DNA of 64,000 bases from positions 12,837,001 through 12,901,000 of the forward strand of contig CM072877.1 of assembly GCA_036937835.1 (NCBI GenBank). The letters run 5' to 3'. The position numbers and the translations under genes are program-made. Below, piece by piece: positions 27,801-38,903 of the stretch. Every line of letters starts with the position of its first letter. Position 1 is the stretch's first letter. A model generated the notes under the pieces. It was not told the DNA's origin, made no database searches, and was given only the letters and a program-made list of their open reading frames with translations. Source of the stretch: Pampus argenteus (Eukaryota; Chordata; Actinopteri; Scombriformes; Stromateidae).

Positions 27801-30800
27801 TTATCTGAAAGCCTCCACTATCTTCTTTCTCAGCTCAAGACTTATTTCCTTTGTCTTTGGCATTGTGAGTAAAAGTAGTCCCTCTCAATGATGTGTTCTA
27901 GTGTGGTGTTCCTTGAAGTCCTTTTATGCTGATTAAATGTTCAGGTGTGAAATGTTATTCTATATTCCAAAATGTACCAAAAGTTACTAAACGCACCAGT
28001 GAATGTTTGATTATAATGAGTTTTATTAATGCTGTAAACATTGGTAAGAATTTTGGAAAAAGGTTCCATAATTCTGGGGGGCTAATAATTTTGATCACAA
28101 CTGTGAGACTCTCTCCACCCTACATATTCTCAGTAAGATGGCGTCCAGTTCAAGTCCATATATGGAAAGGTGGACTGGCACCCCTCCAGCTACCAATCCA
28201 CCTCCTGGTCACTGCCAACATACCCCCCCAACTGCTGCCAGGGCGCCCCTCGGGGGCTGCCCATCACACCCTTATGTGTGCATGCCTATGAGTTTCTATG
28301 TCTATGTTTGTTTGGGGTTAAAAATACATGTAAGATAAAATAGAGGCTAAGGGATCAACAAAGTATCTCTTTTTCTTATAGGTTGAATTCCAACCAAATG
28401 AGAGAGCATAGTCTTGGAGACTGGTCACCAAAGACAGTCAGGTTTGTCAAAGAGCTGTCTGTTGTCCTGCAGGCATGTTTTAGATGAAGATACACTGTTA
28501 AGACACAACAGTAACTGTCCACTCAACCCTGCTTCATTGTTCTGAGGGGGGCGAAAAGGTCCAGGCGCAGTACCCTGCATCATCCAACAAGAAGCGGCAG
28601 CATTCCTCATGCACCCACCCATTCTTTTAGCCGACATGCTAACCAGGGTTTGTGCCACTGGCTACTGATGACTTTGCCCTTGTGGACCGGTCTACCATGG
28701 AAGCATCAGAAGAAAAAACAACGCAACACCGGCCCCATTGCATTGTCCTATGAAGACCTATGAAGTCTGTGTCACCAACACACCAACACAACACATGGCA
28801 CACATGCAGATGTCTCGGTGGGCAAAGTCCAATGTTACACTGGCAGCATGTTCAACCCCAAGAGGCAGAGGCATGATCTCCATCCATCCATCCTCTTGGT
28901 TGATTGTGGGAAACCAGTCACCTTGGAGCATGGCATGTTGAACCTTTGGCACAGTCAAAATTTGTCCACAGCCAGAAATCCCCTGCAAAAGAGTCTGCTA
29001 CCACAGAAAAGGTGGCAGAAGCTAGCTGCGGGGCTGTCAAGACACACTGTTCAGGGCTCTGCTGGAGCATTCCTGACATCTCCCAAGCAGGCATCTTGGG
29101 CCTGTTGGAGCATCTTATTAGCATCCAGCTCAAACATAGCAGATGGCACCATAGGCAGCCCAAGCAGCAGACAGGCCGGGTTTTCCCCCAAGCAGCCATG
29201 ACTAAGACAGAGGTGTCGTCTCACCATCCAGAGGGAGGCCACCGCCCTGTTAACCAGCTGTCCCTGATTTGCGTCTGATCCATGCATTCTTATGAGAAAG
29301 GCATCCATTATCTATCAAAGCCTGATCAATGGGAAGTGGTCGTCCATTACCAAACCTGTCCTGACTATGCACACATGCTAGCTGTTTACATAGACCCAAC
29401 CAGTGATTGGCTTCAAATGAATTAGCAAACTGTCTTAGTACCAGTTTCTCTATGTCAAGAAGCAGCAGTACAGAGAAAATAAGAGTGTGACACCCTTCAG
29501 CCTTGCTCCACTGGCATTTCTATTTCCAATTCCTGAGCAGCCCAGCGCCCTACCACTGTCCTGGGGTGCTAGGTAGAAGATCATGGTCATTTTAAACCAA
29601 TACTGTTGACCGCTTCGCCTGTTGCAGCTGCCCAATGAGAGTGTCTGGACGTTTGCAAAAAAAATGCTAGAACACTACCTCGCTTCACTCTAGCTGGCAG
29701 GATAAAACAATAAATGCAAGAGGCCGGGTCCTGGTTGGCCATGCGTGCATTGCATGGTCTAGTCCTTAGCAATGCACACATTGATCATGACCTTCCTCAA
29801 CTGGCATCCTTATCCCACAGTCCAAACAGGTTTGGTGTACAGGGCTTGCCATTTTTTCACACAATAAATATGATTACGTCAAAATACACTCAAATGCTCT
29901 GAAGATCTGCCTGACTGTGAAAATCAAGGAATCGGAGAGGCCACTACTGTGTGGTGCTTATATAATCATGGATTGCTAATAAGTGCATAGCCATGACAGG
30001 TGATGTGTCTTAAAGAGTAATGCATGTCATCTGCCTGCGTCAGAGTCAGTCCCCATATATATGGAATGTGTGGGGTGAAGAGATAGACTTGACACGATAC
30101 ACAACACAAGGCAGGCAGCTAATGATAACTTTATACTGACTTAACTTTGTACTCACCTTGCTGAGTCTGCTGGTGTTGAGAGTAACTGGGTGGACTGTAC
30201 TGCATGTAGTCACCGGGACTCTGAGGAGTATAGGGACTAGGTATAGGGCTGTTCTGCTGTGGTCTGAACCGAGTTCCTGACCCAGACTGCGGGGATGTAA
30301 AGCATCTGTAAAGGAGGAAGACATAGTTTTAGTAGAAAATACAGATGCTTCTGCTTCCTTTGAGGGCTTGGATCACCTACACCTGAAGTTCATTTAATTG
30401 TCAGTGGTGCTGTTTTGTTGTTAGTGAGGGAGAGTAGTATTAATTTTTTGTGACTAAGCTTTTTAATTTTCTAGTTAGAGTGGGTTTTTTGGTTATAATT
30501 TTGACCTTGGAGAACCTGACATCTTATTTGCTTCCATTTTGGTTTATACCTGTTAATGATTTTCTGTAAATAAATGTTATTCATTGTTTTGTGTAAACTT
30601 AATATTGCCTGTGTTACCCTAGACAACATGCTGGCACAGTCTTACCCAGAGGGGCTTTGAGGGACAGTGGTTTGCTGATAGTTTGATGCTGGACTCCCAT
30701 GCACCTGATTTTGAGACATCTTATACTGTTGCATCATTGGCTGCTGCATTACACCTAAAAATAAATAGAAAGGTTTGACTTGAATTCATACAAACAAAGA

Positions 30801-32986
30801 GGTGAACATACACAATTCTGCAGCATCAAAAACAGAAAATCGGTGATATAGAATTTCAAATCTGTTTCTAGCTATAGTTCTTGAAAAAGGTAGTTCCGGT
30901 TAAACAAATTAAAATTGAATATAGGAAATGAAAGAGAATAACATCAGAACAACACAAAATTCTTGACTTGAATACACAGTCACTACCACAAACACTTTTC
31001 TTTTTTCTAACTACATGTTCATGCTGCTATTGCCAGCACCTCTAACTAGAGTACACGCTGTGAGAAAGGCCTTTTTTTCTTTTGGCACAAATAAATCAGT
31101 ATGCAAGTGTGTATGCATACTATGTACTTATTACCTGTAATTGCAGCTGCTCATAAAACTAGAAGGATTTTCTGAACAAAGGTTAAAAAGACAAGTATGC
31201 AATTGTTTATGGCAATTATGGCAATTTTAAGAGGCATGTTTGGGTTTCATGTAAAAAAAACCAAAAACTTTTCTGTGGCACTCACTACTCACACAATTCA
31301 CACTGATGATTGAAAGCGATTTTTTTCACTACACAAAGCCTTGGCTAACCGTTTCTGCAATCTTTAAACTAAGCTAAGCTAATTTGTTCCGAGTGACAAT
31401 TTATCTGTATATAATGTTAGCATTTCTCTCAATCTACTGTGATGAAACAAAATAACTTCCAATACCGGTCAATTAACTAGACCTGCTGTACATTCAGTGT
31501 TAAGAAACTTTGAAATAGTCACAAACAGTCCATACAAACCTCTAAGTAATGCCAAAGAGTAAACAACACAACTGCTGATGATGCCAGTGGTTCCCTTATT
31601 TTCATTTTAGGGAAATTACAGGTGAAACAAATTACATAAATGATGGCTCACTTCCAATAATAATTGTAAATCAATCCACCACTAATAATGTTACTGGGTA
31701 CACCTGTGTGACAGGTCACACTGTCTATGACATTGTGTCTGTTCAGCTTTACTTTCACGCTATGTTTTTCCTCATGCAATGGCTGTGGCCCTCAGACTTG
31801 GAGGCACTAGTGTTGTGAAACTAGGCAGAAGAAGAATAATTAGTGACAATGTCAACCAAGTGTATAGCCATGGAGAAAGCATGGGCTGAGCTCAACTGCA
31901 GACGACCCAATGTTTCCTCCTTACCACCCTAAACCGTGTACTGGGTTGTCGTACTTTTGTCTCTGAAGATTTTGGGGTTTCTGGACAGCAAGGTTTGTAG
32001 AAGCATTGGCATGTCACCCTCGGGTTCATCATTCCCCAAGTTGTCTTTCAACTCTCTGGAAAGAGAACAAAAGAATAGTCCACATTTATATTGCAGGCAG
32101 TAGCTACCTGCTGACCTTCCTCTCTTAAATAGGTAGTGGAGCAGTTTGTAACACTGGTGTGTGGTACTTACATGTGTTCAGTGGAGACCTGGTTAAGGCT
32201 ATGTGCCAGCTGAGTCACCAGATTCTCGTCCCGACACACCAGCAGGCTGCTGACCTCTTCAGAGATCCTTCCATTGTAGAGCAGACTCTTTGCAGTGGTG
32301 GCAGGGAGAGGAGAAGGCAAGGGCAGCTGGTTCAACACTAAAGGAATGATGGAAAGACAAGTTATCTTGGGAGTAACAACAGAGGAAGCAAGATAGGTAA
32401 GAATAATAAAATTAAACTGCTTTGAAAAAGATAAGGATGTTAATTTCTTTGTAAATGTGCATGTTAAAACATAAACAACATAACATTTTCAGATAAAATA
32501 AAACAAATGGATTCAAACTCAGAACACATCATATACTGCCATTCATAATATTTTAGATCAGAATAAACATTTTGTAGGCCTCAGAATACATGCAAACCTT
32601 ATACATGATATAGAATATGTTGTAGTAATATAATGAATTAATCTTTGTACATGAAGTTACACCTTAATTAGGTTCACTTTTACATGATAATGCTATCCAG
32701 TGCCTAGAACACGAAACAGTATCCGCTTCATCCCTGTCTACCCTGAAATTACTAGTAGTGAGAAGGATCACAGTTAACCAGTATTTAGTTCCTGGTACAA
32801 CTACAAAGACAGTCTAATTCGGCCTGCTTAGCAGTCAACTATTCCTTGGCCTTGCCACATCTTGTTTGAATGTTAGTGTTTAGGCTGTGAGAGCAGCATT
32901 ACAGAGCTGATGTTACACTTACAGTCTGTCAGGCTAGCAATTCCAGCAAGAGTAGTGATGGGAACATGAGGCATATCACCATTCAT
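12828..32986 (-). CDS. nipbl: nipbl, Nipped-B-like cohesin loader (46 coding exons, complete)
   Basis: Large subunit of the NIPBL-MAU2 complex that loads cohesin on DNA and drives loop extrusion; nuclear. The frame is 8076 nt, 2691 aa (human 2804). It starts MNGDMPHVPITTLAGIASLTD (conserved MAU2-binding end), then a disordered charged region, the HP1-binding motif PVVVL near residue 938, and a HEAT-repeat hook to the end YAAKEGTKS. Whether this is the a or b fish paralogue is not decided. Exons 5' to 3': 32986-32923, 32337-32172, 32055-31955, 30754-30646, 30305-30157, 26539-26409, 26318-26228, 26098-25586, 25499-23907, 23735-23622, 23496-23404, 23123-23052, 22952-22863, 22772-22672, 22548-22462, 22378-22147, 21796-21645, 21519-21439, 21296-21196, 20877-20748, 20651-20569, 20398-20266, 20170-20027, 19926-19840, 19731-19520, 19428-19326, 19223-19125, 19038-18892, 18406-18272, 18179-18081, 17959-17906, 17800-17692, 17594-17458, 17248-17108, 16987-16894, 16578-16424, 16340-16250, 16106-15933, 15824-15634, 15480-15373, 15226-15026, 14668-14522, 14399-14062, 13950-13776, 13599-13411, 13187-12828. 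Confidence 0.97.
14062..14399 (-). CDS. nipbl: nipbl exon with Lys and Ser runs
   Basis: This exon carries a lysine run, a basic patch, then long Ser/Glu/Asp runs before the conserved MDRLPENPNPLLDF and LKQHLKNLYGFSD segments. Human NIPBL has a shorter mixed Lys/Ser/Asp stretch here, so the homopolymers look like local expansion. The open frame is intact across it. Confidence 0.9.
21603..21622 (+). repeat. (AAAT)n microsatellite
   Basis: Five AAAT units in the nipbl intron just upstream (in plus coordinates) of the exon at 21645. Confidence 0.9.
21801..21843 (+). repeat. (GATAAA)n-like repeat
   Basis: Imperfect GATAAA units begin right beside the acceptor of the exon ending at 21796. On the minus strand they form its T/C-rich polypyrimidine tract. 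Confidence 0.75.
23907..25499 (-). CDS. nipbl: nipbl large disordered exon
   Basis: A 1593-nt exon encoding residues of about 442-972. It opens with the conserved PLKKRKQDSYPQE, then SRPALMVSIDLQQAGRV. Next comes a very charged region with ETPK-type motifs and the 10-residue tandem repeat, then EFPTYLLGGKSGSLKNFVIPK and finally NKGAKPVVVLNKLNIDEV. PVVVL fits the PxVxL motif through which NIPBL binds the HP1 chromoshadow domain. The human counterpart is equally large but is expanded with different PETPKQK-type repeats. Confidence 0.95.
24661..24840 (-). repeat. nipbl: 30-bp coding minisatellite, six units, in nipbl
   Basis: Six contiguous 30-base units without indels, each encoding a decapeptide of the type DKIRDKEKDM. 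They sit inside a wider region of Asp-Lys/Arg repeats (about 24470-24900, residues of about 640-785). The unit length keeps the frame. The four central units are nearly identical and the outermost unit has diverged, as expected for slippage or unequal exchange. Confidence 0.95.
26997..28103 (-). mobile_element. Tc1-type DNA transposon relic
   Basis: Both ends read CAGTTGTGA(C/T)CAAAATTA(A/T)TA(A/G)CCCCC in inverted orientation, and the length of 1.1 kb is typical of a Tc1 element. The left flank is TATA, as expected for TA target duplication; the right flank reads TG, so that TA has decayed. The transposase lies on the minus strand, the same strand as nipbl. It sits in the 3.6-kb intron 26540-30156 and should be spliced out. 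Confidence 0.9.
27041..27863 (-). pseudogene. Tc1 transposase, broken
   Basis: The start MPKTKEISLELRKKIVEAF (from 27863) matches the N-terminal helix-turn-helix of Tc1 transposases but hits a stop at once. A middle fragment at 27409-27597 reads GLHGHHPRRTPLVKEWHIRA, followed by a decayed version of the SDET catalytic region. The end reads ELNPIENLW, carrying the last acidic residue of the DDE triad. Stops and frameshifts make it non-functional. Confidence 0.9.
30755..31954 (-). other. nipbl: nipbl intron (1.2 kb), nothing recognised
   Basis: AT-rich intron between the exons at 30646-30754 and 31955-32055. I see no coding segment, RNA gene or clear mobile element in it. Confidence 0.7.
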
Positions 32987-32987
32987 G

Positions 32988-34469
32988 CTGAAGATGAGGT
33001 CAAGAGGTCGTGTCAATGCACAGGCTGCTCAGAATCACCAATCTCTTCCTATTCCACACATCTCCAAAATTCTGCAGAGACAAAAACAAAAGTGGGATCA
33101 GACACTCTTACGGGATGTTCACTGTCAACAAGGTTTGATGCCATTACAGGCAGCACTACTGTCCTTGATGATAATTCATATTAAGGGATGGCCAAATGTT
33201 TTGCCATATAACTACAGTGTGCTTCTTCTAAAACGGTGTCAACTCATGAGTGTGCATTATTACAGTGGCAACATAACTGCACTTCTGACGTAGACAGTTT
33301 ATGGAGGCCTTATAGCAAGGCTGCTTTGCTTGAGCATGTCTTTGTGGTTTACTGATTCATGGTGTCAACTAGCAGATCCTGTATCCCATACAACCATTAT
33401 GCTCCCATGTTGGTGTTTTTTTTTTGTCTAGTATAAATAAGACACCTTCAGCGTGTGCATTGTTATAGATGTTGTATTTCAACCTACTCAAGTCTAACAT
33501 GCGATGCCTGCTAAAACACACAAACATCAGCTATTTTAGCTCCCATACGAATGCAGTGCGTCGTGTATAGCAGTCAGATTCAGGTAATGGCAAATGTAAC
33601 AGCTATCTGCTGACATTAATTCAGTAGAGTTAATGATAAAAAAAGTTACAATAATTATGTTTCTCTCTCTCTCTGTGTTTATGCCTGAGCCTCTCTAACC
33701 TCTACCGCTAGCTTGTCTGGGGGTTTATTTTCATGTTCGCAGCTGAGGCTACTAAACAAAAAAACACACAGACAATTCAAACAAACATCTGAAAATTCTT
33801 TGTTATACTAACATTTAAGGTTTCCGGGACTTTACAAACCTACAACAGCGTCATTAGCTCATCTTGACACCAGATGTTGACTGTGTTATTACTCAGTTAT
33901 AATCTCTTTTTCTTTTTTTTGCCGTTGTAGACACTTGCTAAGAAGACGAGCAGCATAACAGCGTCTGTGAAAGTGACTACAATCAACTCAGGATTAGCCG
34001 GCTAGCAACAACTGGAGATGTAGCCATGCTAGCTGGCTAGGTATTACGCTAGGTTAACTGGAAGTTGCCTAAGCTAGCATCACCGGGAGTGCATCAAAGC
34101 CAGTTAGCCGTGTGTTGCCTACTCTGAGACGCTCCTTTTTTAGCATTCAGGTCGGGTATGGCTTTAGATTTTCACCTCACTCTTGCTATGGCCTTCGTCG
34201 ACGCATCTCTCGCTCACAAAGTGGACCTCGGACTTGCCTTAGGAAGCGTAACGTTAACCCCGACCCGACGCCAGGGAGGCAGGGGTACAAAGCAAAGACC
34301 CCATCACAAATCAAGAATCGCCCCCCCTCCTCCTCCTCCTCCTGGCTGTTAACGTTGACGTTTCCCAATGGCTGCCCGTTGCGCCTGACAACGCGGAAAG
34401 ACTCGGGAAGGTAAACACATTTGTCTGAAAAGCGGTTGTTTTTGTTGAATCTGTCTTATTTAACGTTAC
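32988..34469 (-). other. nipbl: nipbl 5' UTR intron (inferred)
   Basis: The first coding exon has an acceptor one base before its ATG (CAG, then C, then ATG at 32986), so a non-coding exon must lie upstream. The best candidate donor is GAG/GTAACG at 34468-34470. In between I see no gene. A CTC repeat occurs at 34326-34343. Confidence 0.55.
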
Positions 34470-34990
34470 CTCAGGATGTGATGAGAAAGAAGTGGAGGAG
34501 GAGGAGGAGGAGGAGGAGGAGGGGGAGGAGTAGGATGGCAGCTGGAGCAAGAGAAGAGTCTCTAGCTCCCTCTCCGTCCCACGGTTCAAACAGCTCCTCC
34601 GAGTAAACAGCTAATACAACGGCACAAATCCCAGTCAGGGGGACTGGGGGGGTTTCATCTTTCCCACGGCGACTATATCTGCTGGGAGGGAGACCCCCAT
34701 ACGATCTCCCCAGATAACCTTAGACGTTGGAGGTTAAATTTGCAGGTGGTATTTAATTTTCGAGCGAAGAGGAAAAAAAGGGGCACCACAATATATCCCT
34801 ATCTCTTCTCTCTCTCGCATCCCTCTCTTTCAAAATGCCGACCGGAAGAATCGTTAAAAGAAATAACTCCCTCAACCGGTGAGGAGCTAAATCATAGCCC
34901 ATATAACGATTGTGACCGTAAAAATGTAACCGACAGAGTCCCAATCTGCACCCCAACTTCCCAGCGAGGACCTCTGGGATCTATGTAAGT
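34470..34990 (-). promoter_or_regulatory. nipbl: nipbl non-coding first exon and promoter region (inferred)
   Basis: This region starts at the candidate donor at 34470 and contains a GGA/CTCC repeat (34492-34530) and a CCGGAAG ETS-type site near 34845. CpGs are more frequent here than in the introns. A minus-strand start somewhere in 34600-34950 is inferred from position; no TATA box is evident. Confidence 0.4.
34492..34530. repeat. (GGA)n trinucleotide repeat
   Basis: An uninterrupted GGA run that becomes G-rich at its end, at the likely nipbl first exon. On the minus strand it would be transcribed as a CUCC repeat in the 5' UTR. Confidence 0.85.
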
Positions 34991-36220
34991 TTGGGATCAC
35001 GGTGCTAGTTGTGGAGGCTGGTTTTCCTACAATGTTTCGCAGATTATGATTTATATACTGAATTAATTAATCCAGTGGTGACACAAGAGATACGTGGCAT
35101 GGGTCAATTATGTTTATATATATTTATATTTGGAGATAGCAGAACGAAATGTCCCAATTTTTTCCCTCATTGTTTTGCAAGGGAATCTAGTCATTCTCCT
35201 CACAAAGTGTTAAATTAATATGATTTTTCTTTTATGATCAGGTGATTATTCACTTTTTAAAATTAGTGTCTTGTGTGTTTAACCGAGGAGTGATGTAGGC
35301 TTGACATCACAATAAACACATGCATAATTAGCCAATCAGCTGACATGCCTCCCACAAAAAAACATCCCACTTTCAACAAACGTCCCTCTTTAGTTAATCT
35401 CACATGCTCCCAAGTAACCAGAGGGGGGATCATTAGGAGTGAATGTACACACACATGTATTAAAACATTCATAAAGTATCTATCAAGTCCACGTGCATTA
35501 AGATGAATTCAATAAACGTCAGCTTGAGATTTCGCTTTTATAAAGCAGCTTTCCGTCTCCCCCTTGTGGAAGAAAATGAAGAAGGTTTTTGCAGACAAAA
35601 GCAAACTTTTGCAGTCTCTTGTCTCCCTGCCTAAAATGTAGGATATAAATGAGAATGAGCCAATGTAACACTTAATGTAACATGTTATTATGGATTAATA
35701 ATATCATTAAAGAAACTGTTTGTTTATTTAAGATGATGACAGGTTTCAGAAAATGCCTTTGTATTTGTTTGGAAGATTTCATATCATTTTCAAATGTACT
35801 ACATTATACAGTATGGTTACCCTGCAGCATATTAACAACACAAATAAACTGAAAATAAATGTATTTCCACATGTTTGTGACACTGGTTTTACACAAATTT
35901 CTCATAACTTAATACAGGAAATGATAAGGATTATAACAGTATTCTTTTAATATTTATCTTTTTAATGTGACTTAATTTGCCTCTAAGTGAAAGATTATAA
36001 ACATAACACATTTCAGCAGTACTTCCCACTAAAAGTACATGCACATCTAACTATTTTAAGAGAGGAGACACTGGTATAGAGTCTATGGCTGTGCACTGCA
36101 ATATTTGATCATAATTTCCCCCATTTTTATTATTTAGGGGTATTAAGGTGTCACTAGACCTATAGTTTACTGTGGCTCTTAGATGTCAGGATGTCAATAA
36201 CAATACCACACACGCACTTT
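34991..36220. other. nipbl-mlana intergenic spacer
   Basis: AT-rich DNA between two divergent genes. No conserved open frame, RNA gene or mobile element was recognised. Confidence 0.6.
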
Positions 36221-36221
36221 T

Positions 36222-36229
36222 TCACATGA
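36222..36229. promoter_or_regulatory. mlana: MITF/TFE-type M-box upstream of mlana
   Basis: The palindromic octamer TCACATGA lies about 260 bp upstream of the inferred end of mlana exon 1. TCACRTGA is the preferred MITF/TFE site, and mammalian MLANA is a known MITF target in melanocytes. Function in this fish is inferred. Confidence 0.45.
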
Positions 36230-36379
36230 AAATCCAGCAGCTGATTCCTGCGCTTTCACGAGTGGATAACAATGTTGCGTTCAGGACCGCGGGGTTTCAC
36301 GGTAATTACTCCGCTTCAATGGGTTTAGCTATGAGCCTCTAACCCGTGACGATCATGAGGGTTTTCTGCCCCTCTCTGC

Positions 36380-36492
36380 TCCCCGGTACACTGAAGATAT
36401 TTGAGCAGTGAAATAACAAGAGCTCCAAGGACCCACACCTTGAGGAGCCATCCCAGCCAGAGGAACTGTCTGCAATCTAATTATCCAATTTG
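36380..36492 (+). other. mlana: mlana non-coding first exon (inferred, 5' end uncertain)
   Basis: The sequence ends CCAATTTG followed by GTAAGA, a good donor at 36493-36494. The start-codon exon has a clear acceptor (TTTGCAG, exon from 37023), so an upstream non-coding exon is required and this is the best candidate. The transcription start was not determined. Confidence 0.4.
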
Positions 36493-37050
36493 GTAAGATG
36501 ATGGTCTGTTTATCTTTTTATAGTCTTAGTATAGCGATAGATACTATAGAATATTCTGTATTGTGCAAAGAGGACAAAATACATTATGTTGCAACAGGTG
36601 CCGTCAGTTGATTGGTTTTGAAAAAAAACAACCAAAAACCTAAAATATATTTTCATTTGCCTATTCGCTAATAAAGATGTATATATAGCTTATTTACATA
36701 TTTTTCAAGCATTAGTCAGTTATAGTATTAGTACCACTGTGGCACTGCTTAACAGCAAGTAAGACTGGATTAGAAAACTAAAAAAACATTATTATAATCT
36801 TATAACGTTTTGAAAAAAACGGTAAAATATTTAGAAAATTTCAAAGGAAACTAAAAAAAATTATATTAGTTTTAAGAACAACAGGTTCACAGCATTATGT
36901 GTGTCTAATTGATAATTGGCTATTCTGTGGGATATGATTTGATCCGCTGTAATCAATCTGTATAAACCAGTTGCTGCATTGTACTTGCGCAGATCATAAA
37001 GAGCCTTTGTGTTGGTTTGCAGCTCCATGCTGTGTAATCGTACAGACGGG

Positions 37051-38613
37051 ATGCCTCGTGGAGACTTCAACATCTATTTTGCCAGCAGCAGACGGGGATA
37101 CAGAGCCGAGGAGTATGTGTATCTATTTTACTTTAAAGTCAGGAGAAGCAAAGCACATAACAATAAGGGTTTTCTATTGATATACGTCTTACTCATTAAT
37201 CTATTGCACACTGTTATATTGTAGTGAATATCAGAACTATATTAAAATAAAGTAATAAACTAATGCTTTTTCTCTATATTTTTAATTCTACAATCACCGT
37301 CAGTTGTATGCAACCCTCTTAATTTTTCAGTACAAACACATTATATTTTTTAAAAAGTAGTTCAATATGGGCCATGCATCTTGATTTTTCTGATTGTAGT
37401 GTATTGCTCAGTGATTGTGATTTTACATGAATTGTGCTGCACCACAGGGCAGTGGGTATAGCTCTGCTGGTGGTCATCCTGGCTGCTCTGCTCATCCTAG
37501 GATGCTGGTATTTCAAGAAAAGGAGTGGCTACAGAATAATCAGGGTGAGACCATCCTTCCTCTAGTGAAGAAATAGCTTAGCAATGTAATTACTAAAAGC
37601 AGGCATTGAATGTTTCTGCAAAACTACACACTTTTAATTGATTAAAAGTATTATATTCATGTGAAAATACTGTCTGATTTATGATCTACTTTAAAAGATT
37701 AATGCTCCTTCTTATACTTCTTTTACTATTTCCCATAAGTCACTCTGTCCTCATTTCTTGCTCATCTTTGTCTAACCTGCAGAGCCCCAGGTCTGGGTCA
37801 CCAGGTCACACAGGAGGCCAGTACTCAGAGGCTGGGCCTTCAGCAGATAACAAGATGGCTCTCACTGACTTCGGCAGCTTTCGACCAATGGTGAGTAACA
37901 GGCAGTTATCCAATGACTTTACTGATATTTCCATACCCTTCCTGTCCCCGATAATAGCAAATTAGACAGACATGATGTACTTTTTTTTTTTCAACAAACG
38001 ACCCAAACTCTATAGAACCAAAAGTCCATGACAGGGGGTACTTGTTTAGTATAAATCCTCAGGGCTCTGAACACGTGAAGCTGATGCAATGGATTCCTGA
38101 AGGAGAGATTATGATGTCACCAGACTAGGGGAAGTTATTAAAAATGTTTAATTCCCAAGGGAGATAAATGTCCCTGTGTGTGGGGAAAAGTGAGGGAAGT
38201 AGGATCAGATCAGCTCCCTCTCATATGACATGAAATTCCAAAAGCACAATGTCCTTAATGATGAAACGCACTTAGGTTCAAAGAGCATTTCTAGGACCCT
38301 GGACCCACTGTTTCAGATACCAAGATTGTTTTCACAGAGCTTTAATTTAATTATACTCAAGTACTTTCCAGATATGACGCTGAATGTGTTAAAATGTAAC
38401 ATTAATATAATATTCATTTTCAGGAGATGTAATTATGTAACAGTAAAACAGGAACTTGTATAACCATGATAGAAGTCAGTGTGTGGGAACTTTTGTACAT
38501 TTTCAGAGGTTTTATATCTGGATGTTTGTCTCACTCTTCACCAGGTTCCTAATGCTCCTCCAGCCTATGAAAAGATCTCCTCAGGGCCGCTGCCTCCTCC
38601 TTATTCCCCCTAA
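37051..38613 (+). CDS. mlana: mlana, melan-A / MART-1 (4 coding exons, complete)
   Basis: Small single-pass membrane protein of melanosome precursors that helps Pmel maturation in pigment cells. Exons: 37051-37112, 37448-37544, 37783-37890, 38545-38613; 336 nt, 111 aa (human 118). The N-terminus MPRGDFNIYF matches human MPREDAHFIY. The single membrane helix is AVGIALLVVILAALLILGCW, followed by the basic stop-transfer KKRSGYR. The C-terminus VPNAPPAYEK...PPPYSP holds two PPxY-type motifs that can bind WW-domain ubiquitin ligases, as in mammals. There is no cleavable signal peptide. The ATG at 37051 has G at -3; an in-frame ATG at 37027 would add eight residues but has a weaker context. mlana faces nipbl head to head and brd10 tail to tail. 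Confidence 0.94.
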
Positions 38614-38831
38614 AAGGACTTCTGTAAAGGACAGACAGACATCTGAAGAAGAAAGGAAAATACTGGATAACACACTTAACTTGTGCTGTTGTTTGATGAT
38701 ATATAATCTGATGTCACTGTCAATATGATCCCTAATACTTTGTAGCCAAGTATACCAATAGTTTAAAGTACTATATCTCTCACTTTGTAAAAGTATTGAA
38801 ATGCATGAACACAATGTACATAGGTTGTTTC

Positions 38832-38837
38832 AATAAA
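38832..38837 (+). terminator. mlana: mlana poly(A) signal
   Basis: AATAAA about 220 bases past the mlana stop codon, followed by A-rich then GT-rich sequence. Confidence 0.75.
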
Positions 38838-38897
38838 AAAAAGGAGCCTGTGTACAAGGAAGCAGCTCAAAACACATTGTTGGGGACAGTTGCATTG

Positions 38898-38903
38898 TTT
38901 ATT
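38898..38903 (-). terminator. brd10: brd10 poly(A) signal (candidate)
   Basis: AATAAA on the minus strand, about 700 bases past the brd10 stop codon. It lies only about 60 bp from the opposing mlana signal. Other minus-strand AATAAA words lie near 39045, so the choice is not certain. Confidence 0.5.

Larger units (their letters stand above)
26897..30086. mobile_element. unclassified element with ~100-bp inverted ends, in nipbl intron
   Basis: The left segment 26897-26996 and the right segment 29959-30086 are inverted copies at roughly 80% identity. They share a CTATCT start, CATTCCATATAT, ACATCACCTGT and ATTAGCAA(C/T)CCATG(G/A)TTATATA; the right copy has about 30 extra bases. The direct repeat TCCACCCTACATATT occurs at 26904-26918 and again at 28114-28128. 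The body 28104-29958 has only broken open frames and I cannot assign its superfamily. A Tc1-type relic sits against the left end. Whether this is one transposon or two opposed copies of a short element is open. Confidence 0.5.

Noticed and set aside
28425..29308. Minus- and plus-strand open frames of up to 127 codons in the nipbl transposon intron, considered as a possible gene or domesticated transposase
   Set aside because: Frames overlap on both strands, none exceeds about 130 codons, no catalytic motif is visible, and frame changes are frequent. They are best treated as decayed element sequence.
34112..34606. Plus-strand open frames near the nipbl promoter
   Set aside because: They are rich in Arg/Pro/Ser from GGA/CTCC repeats and have no homology I can see; they are antisense to the likely nipbl 5' UTR.
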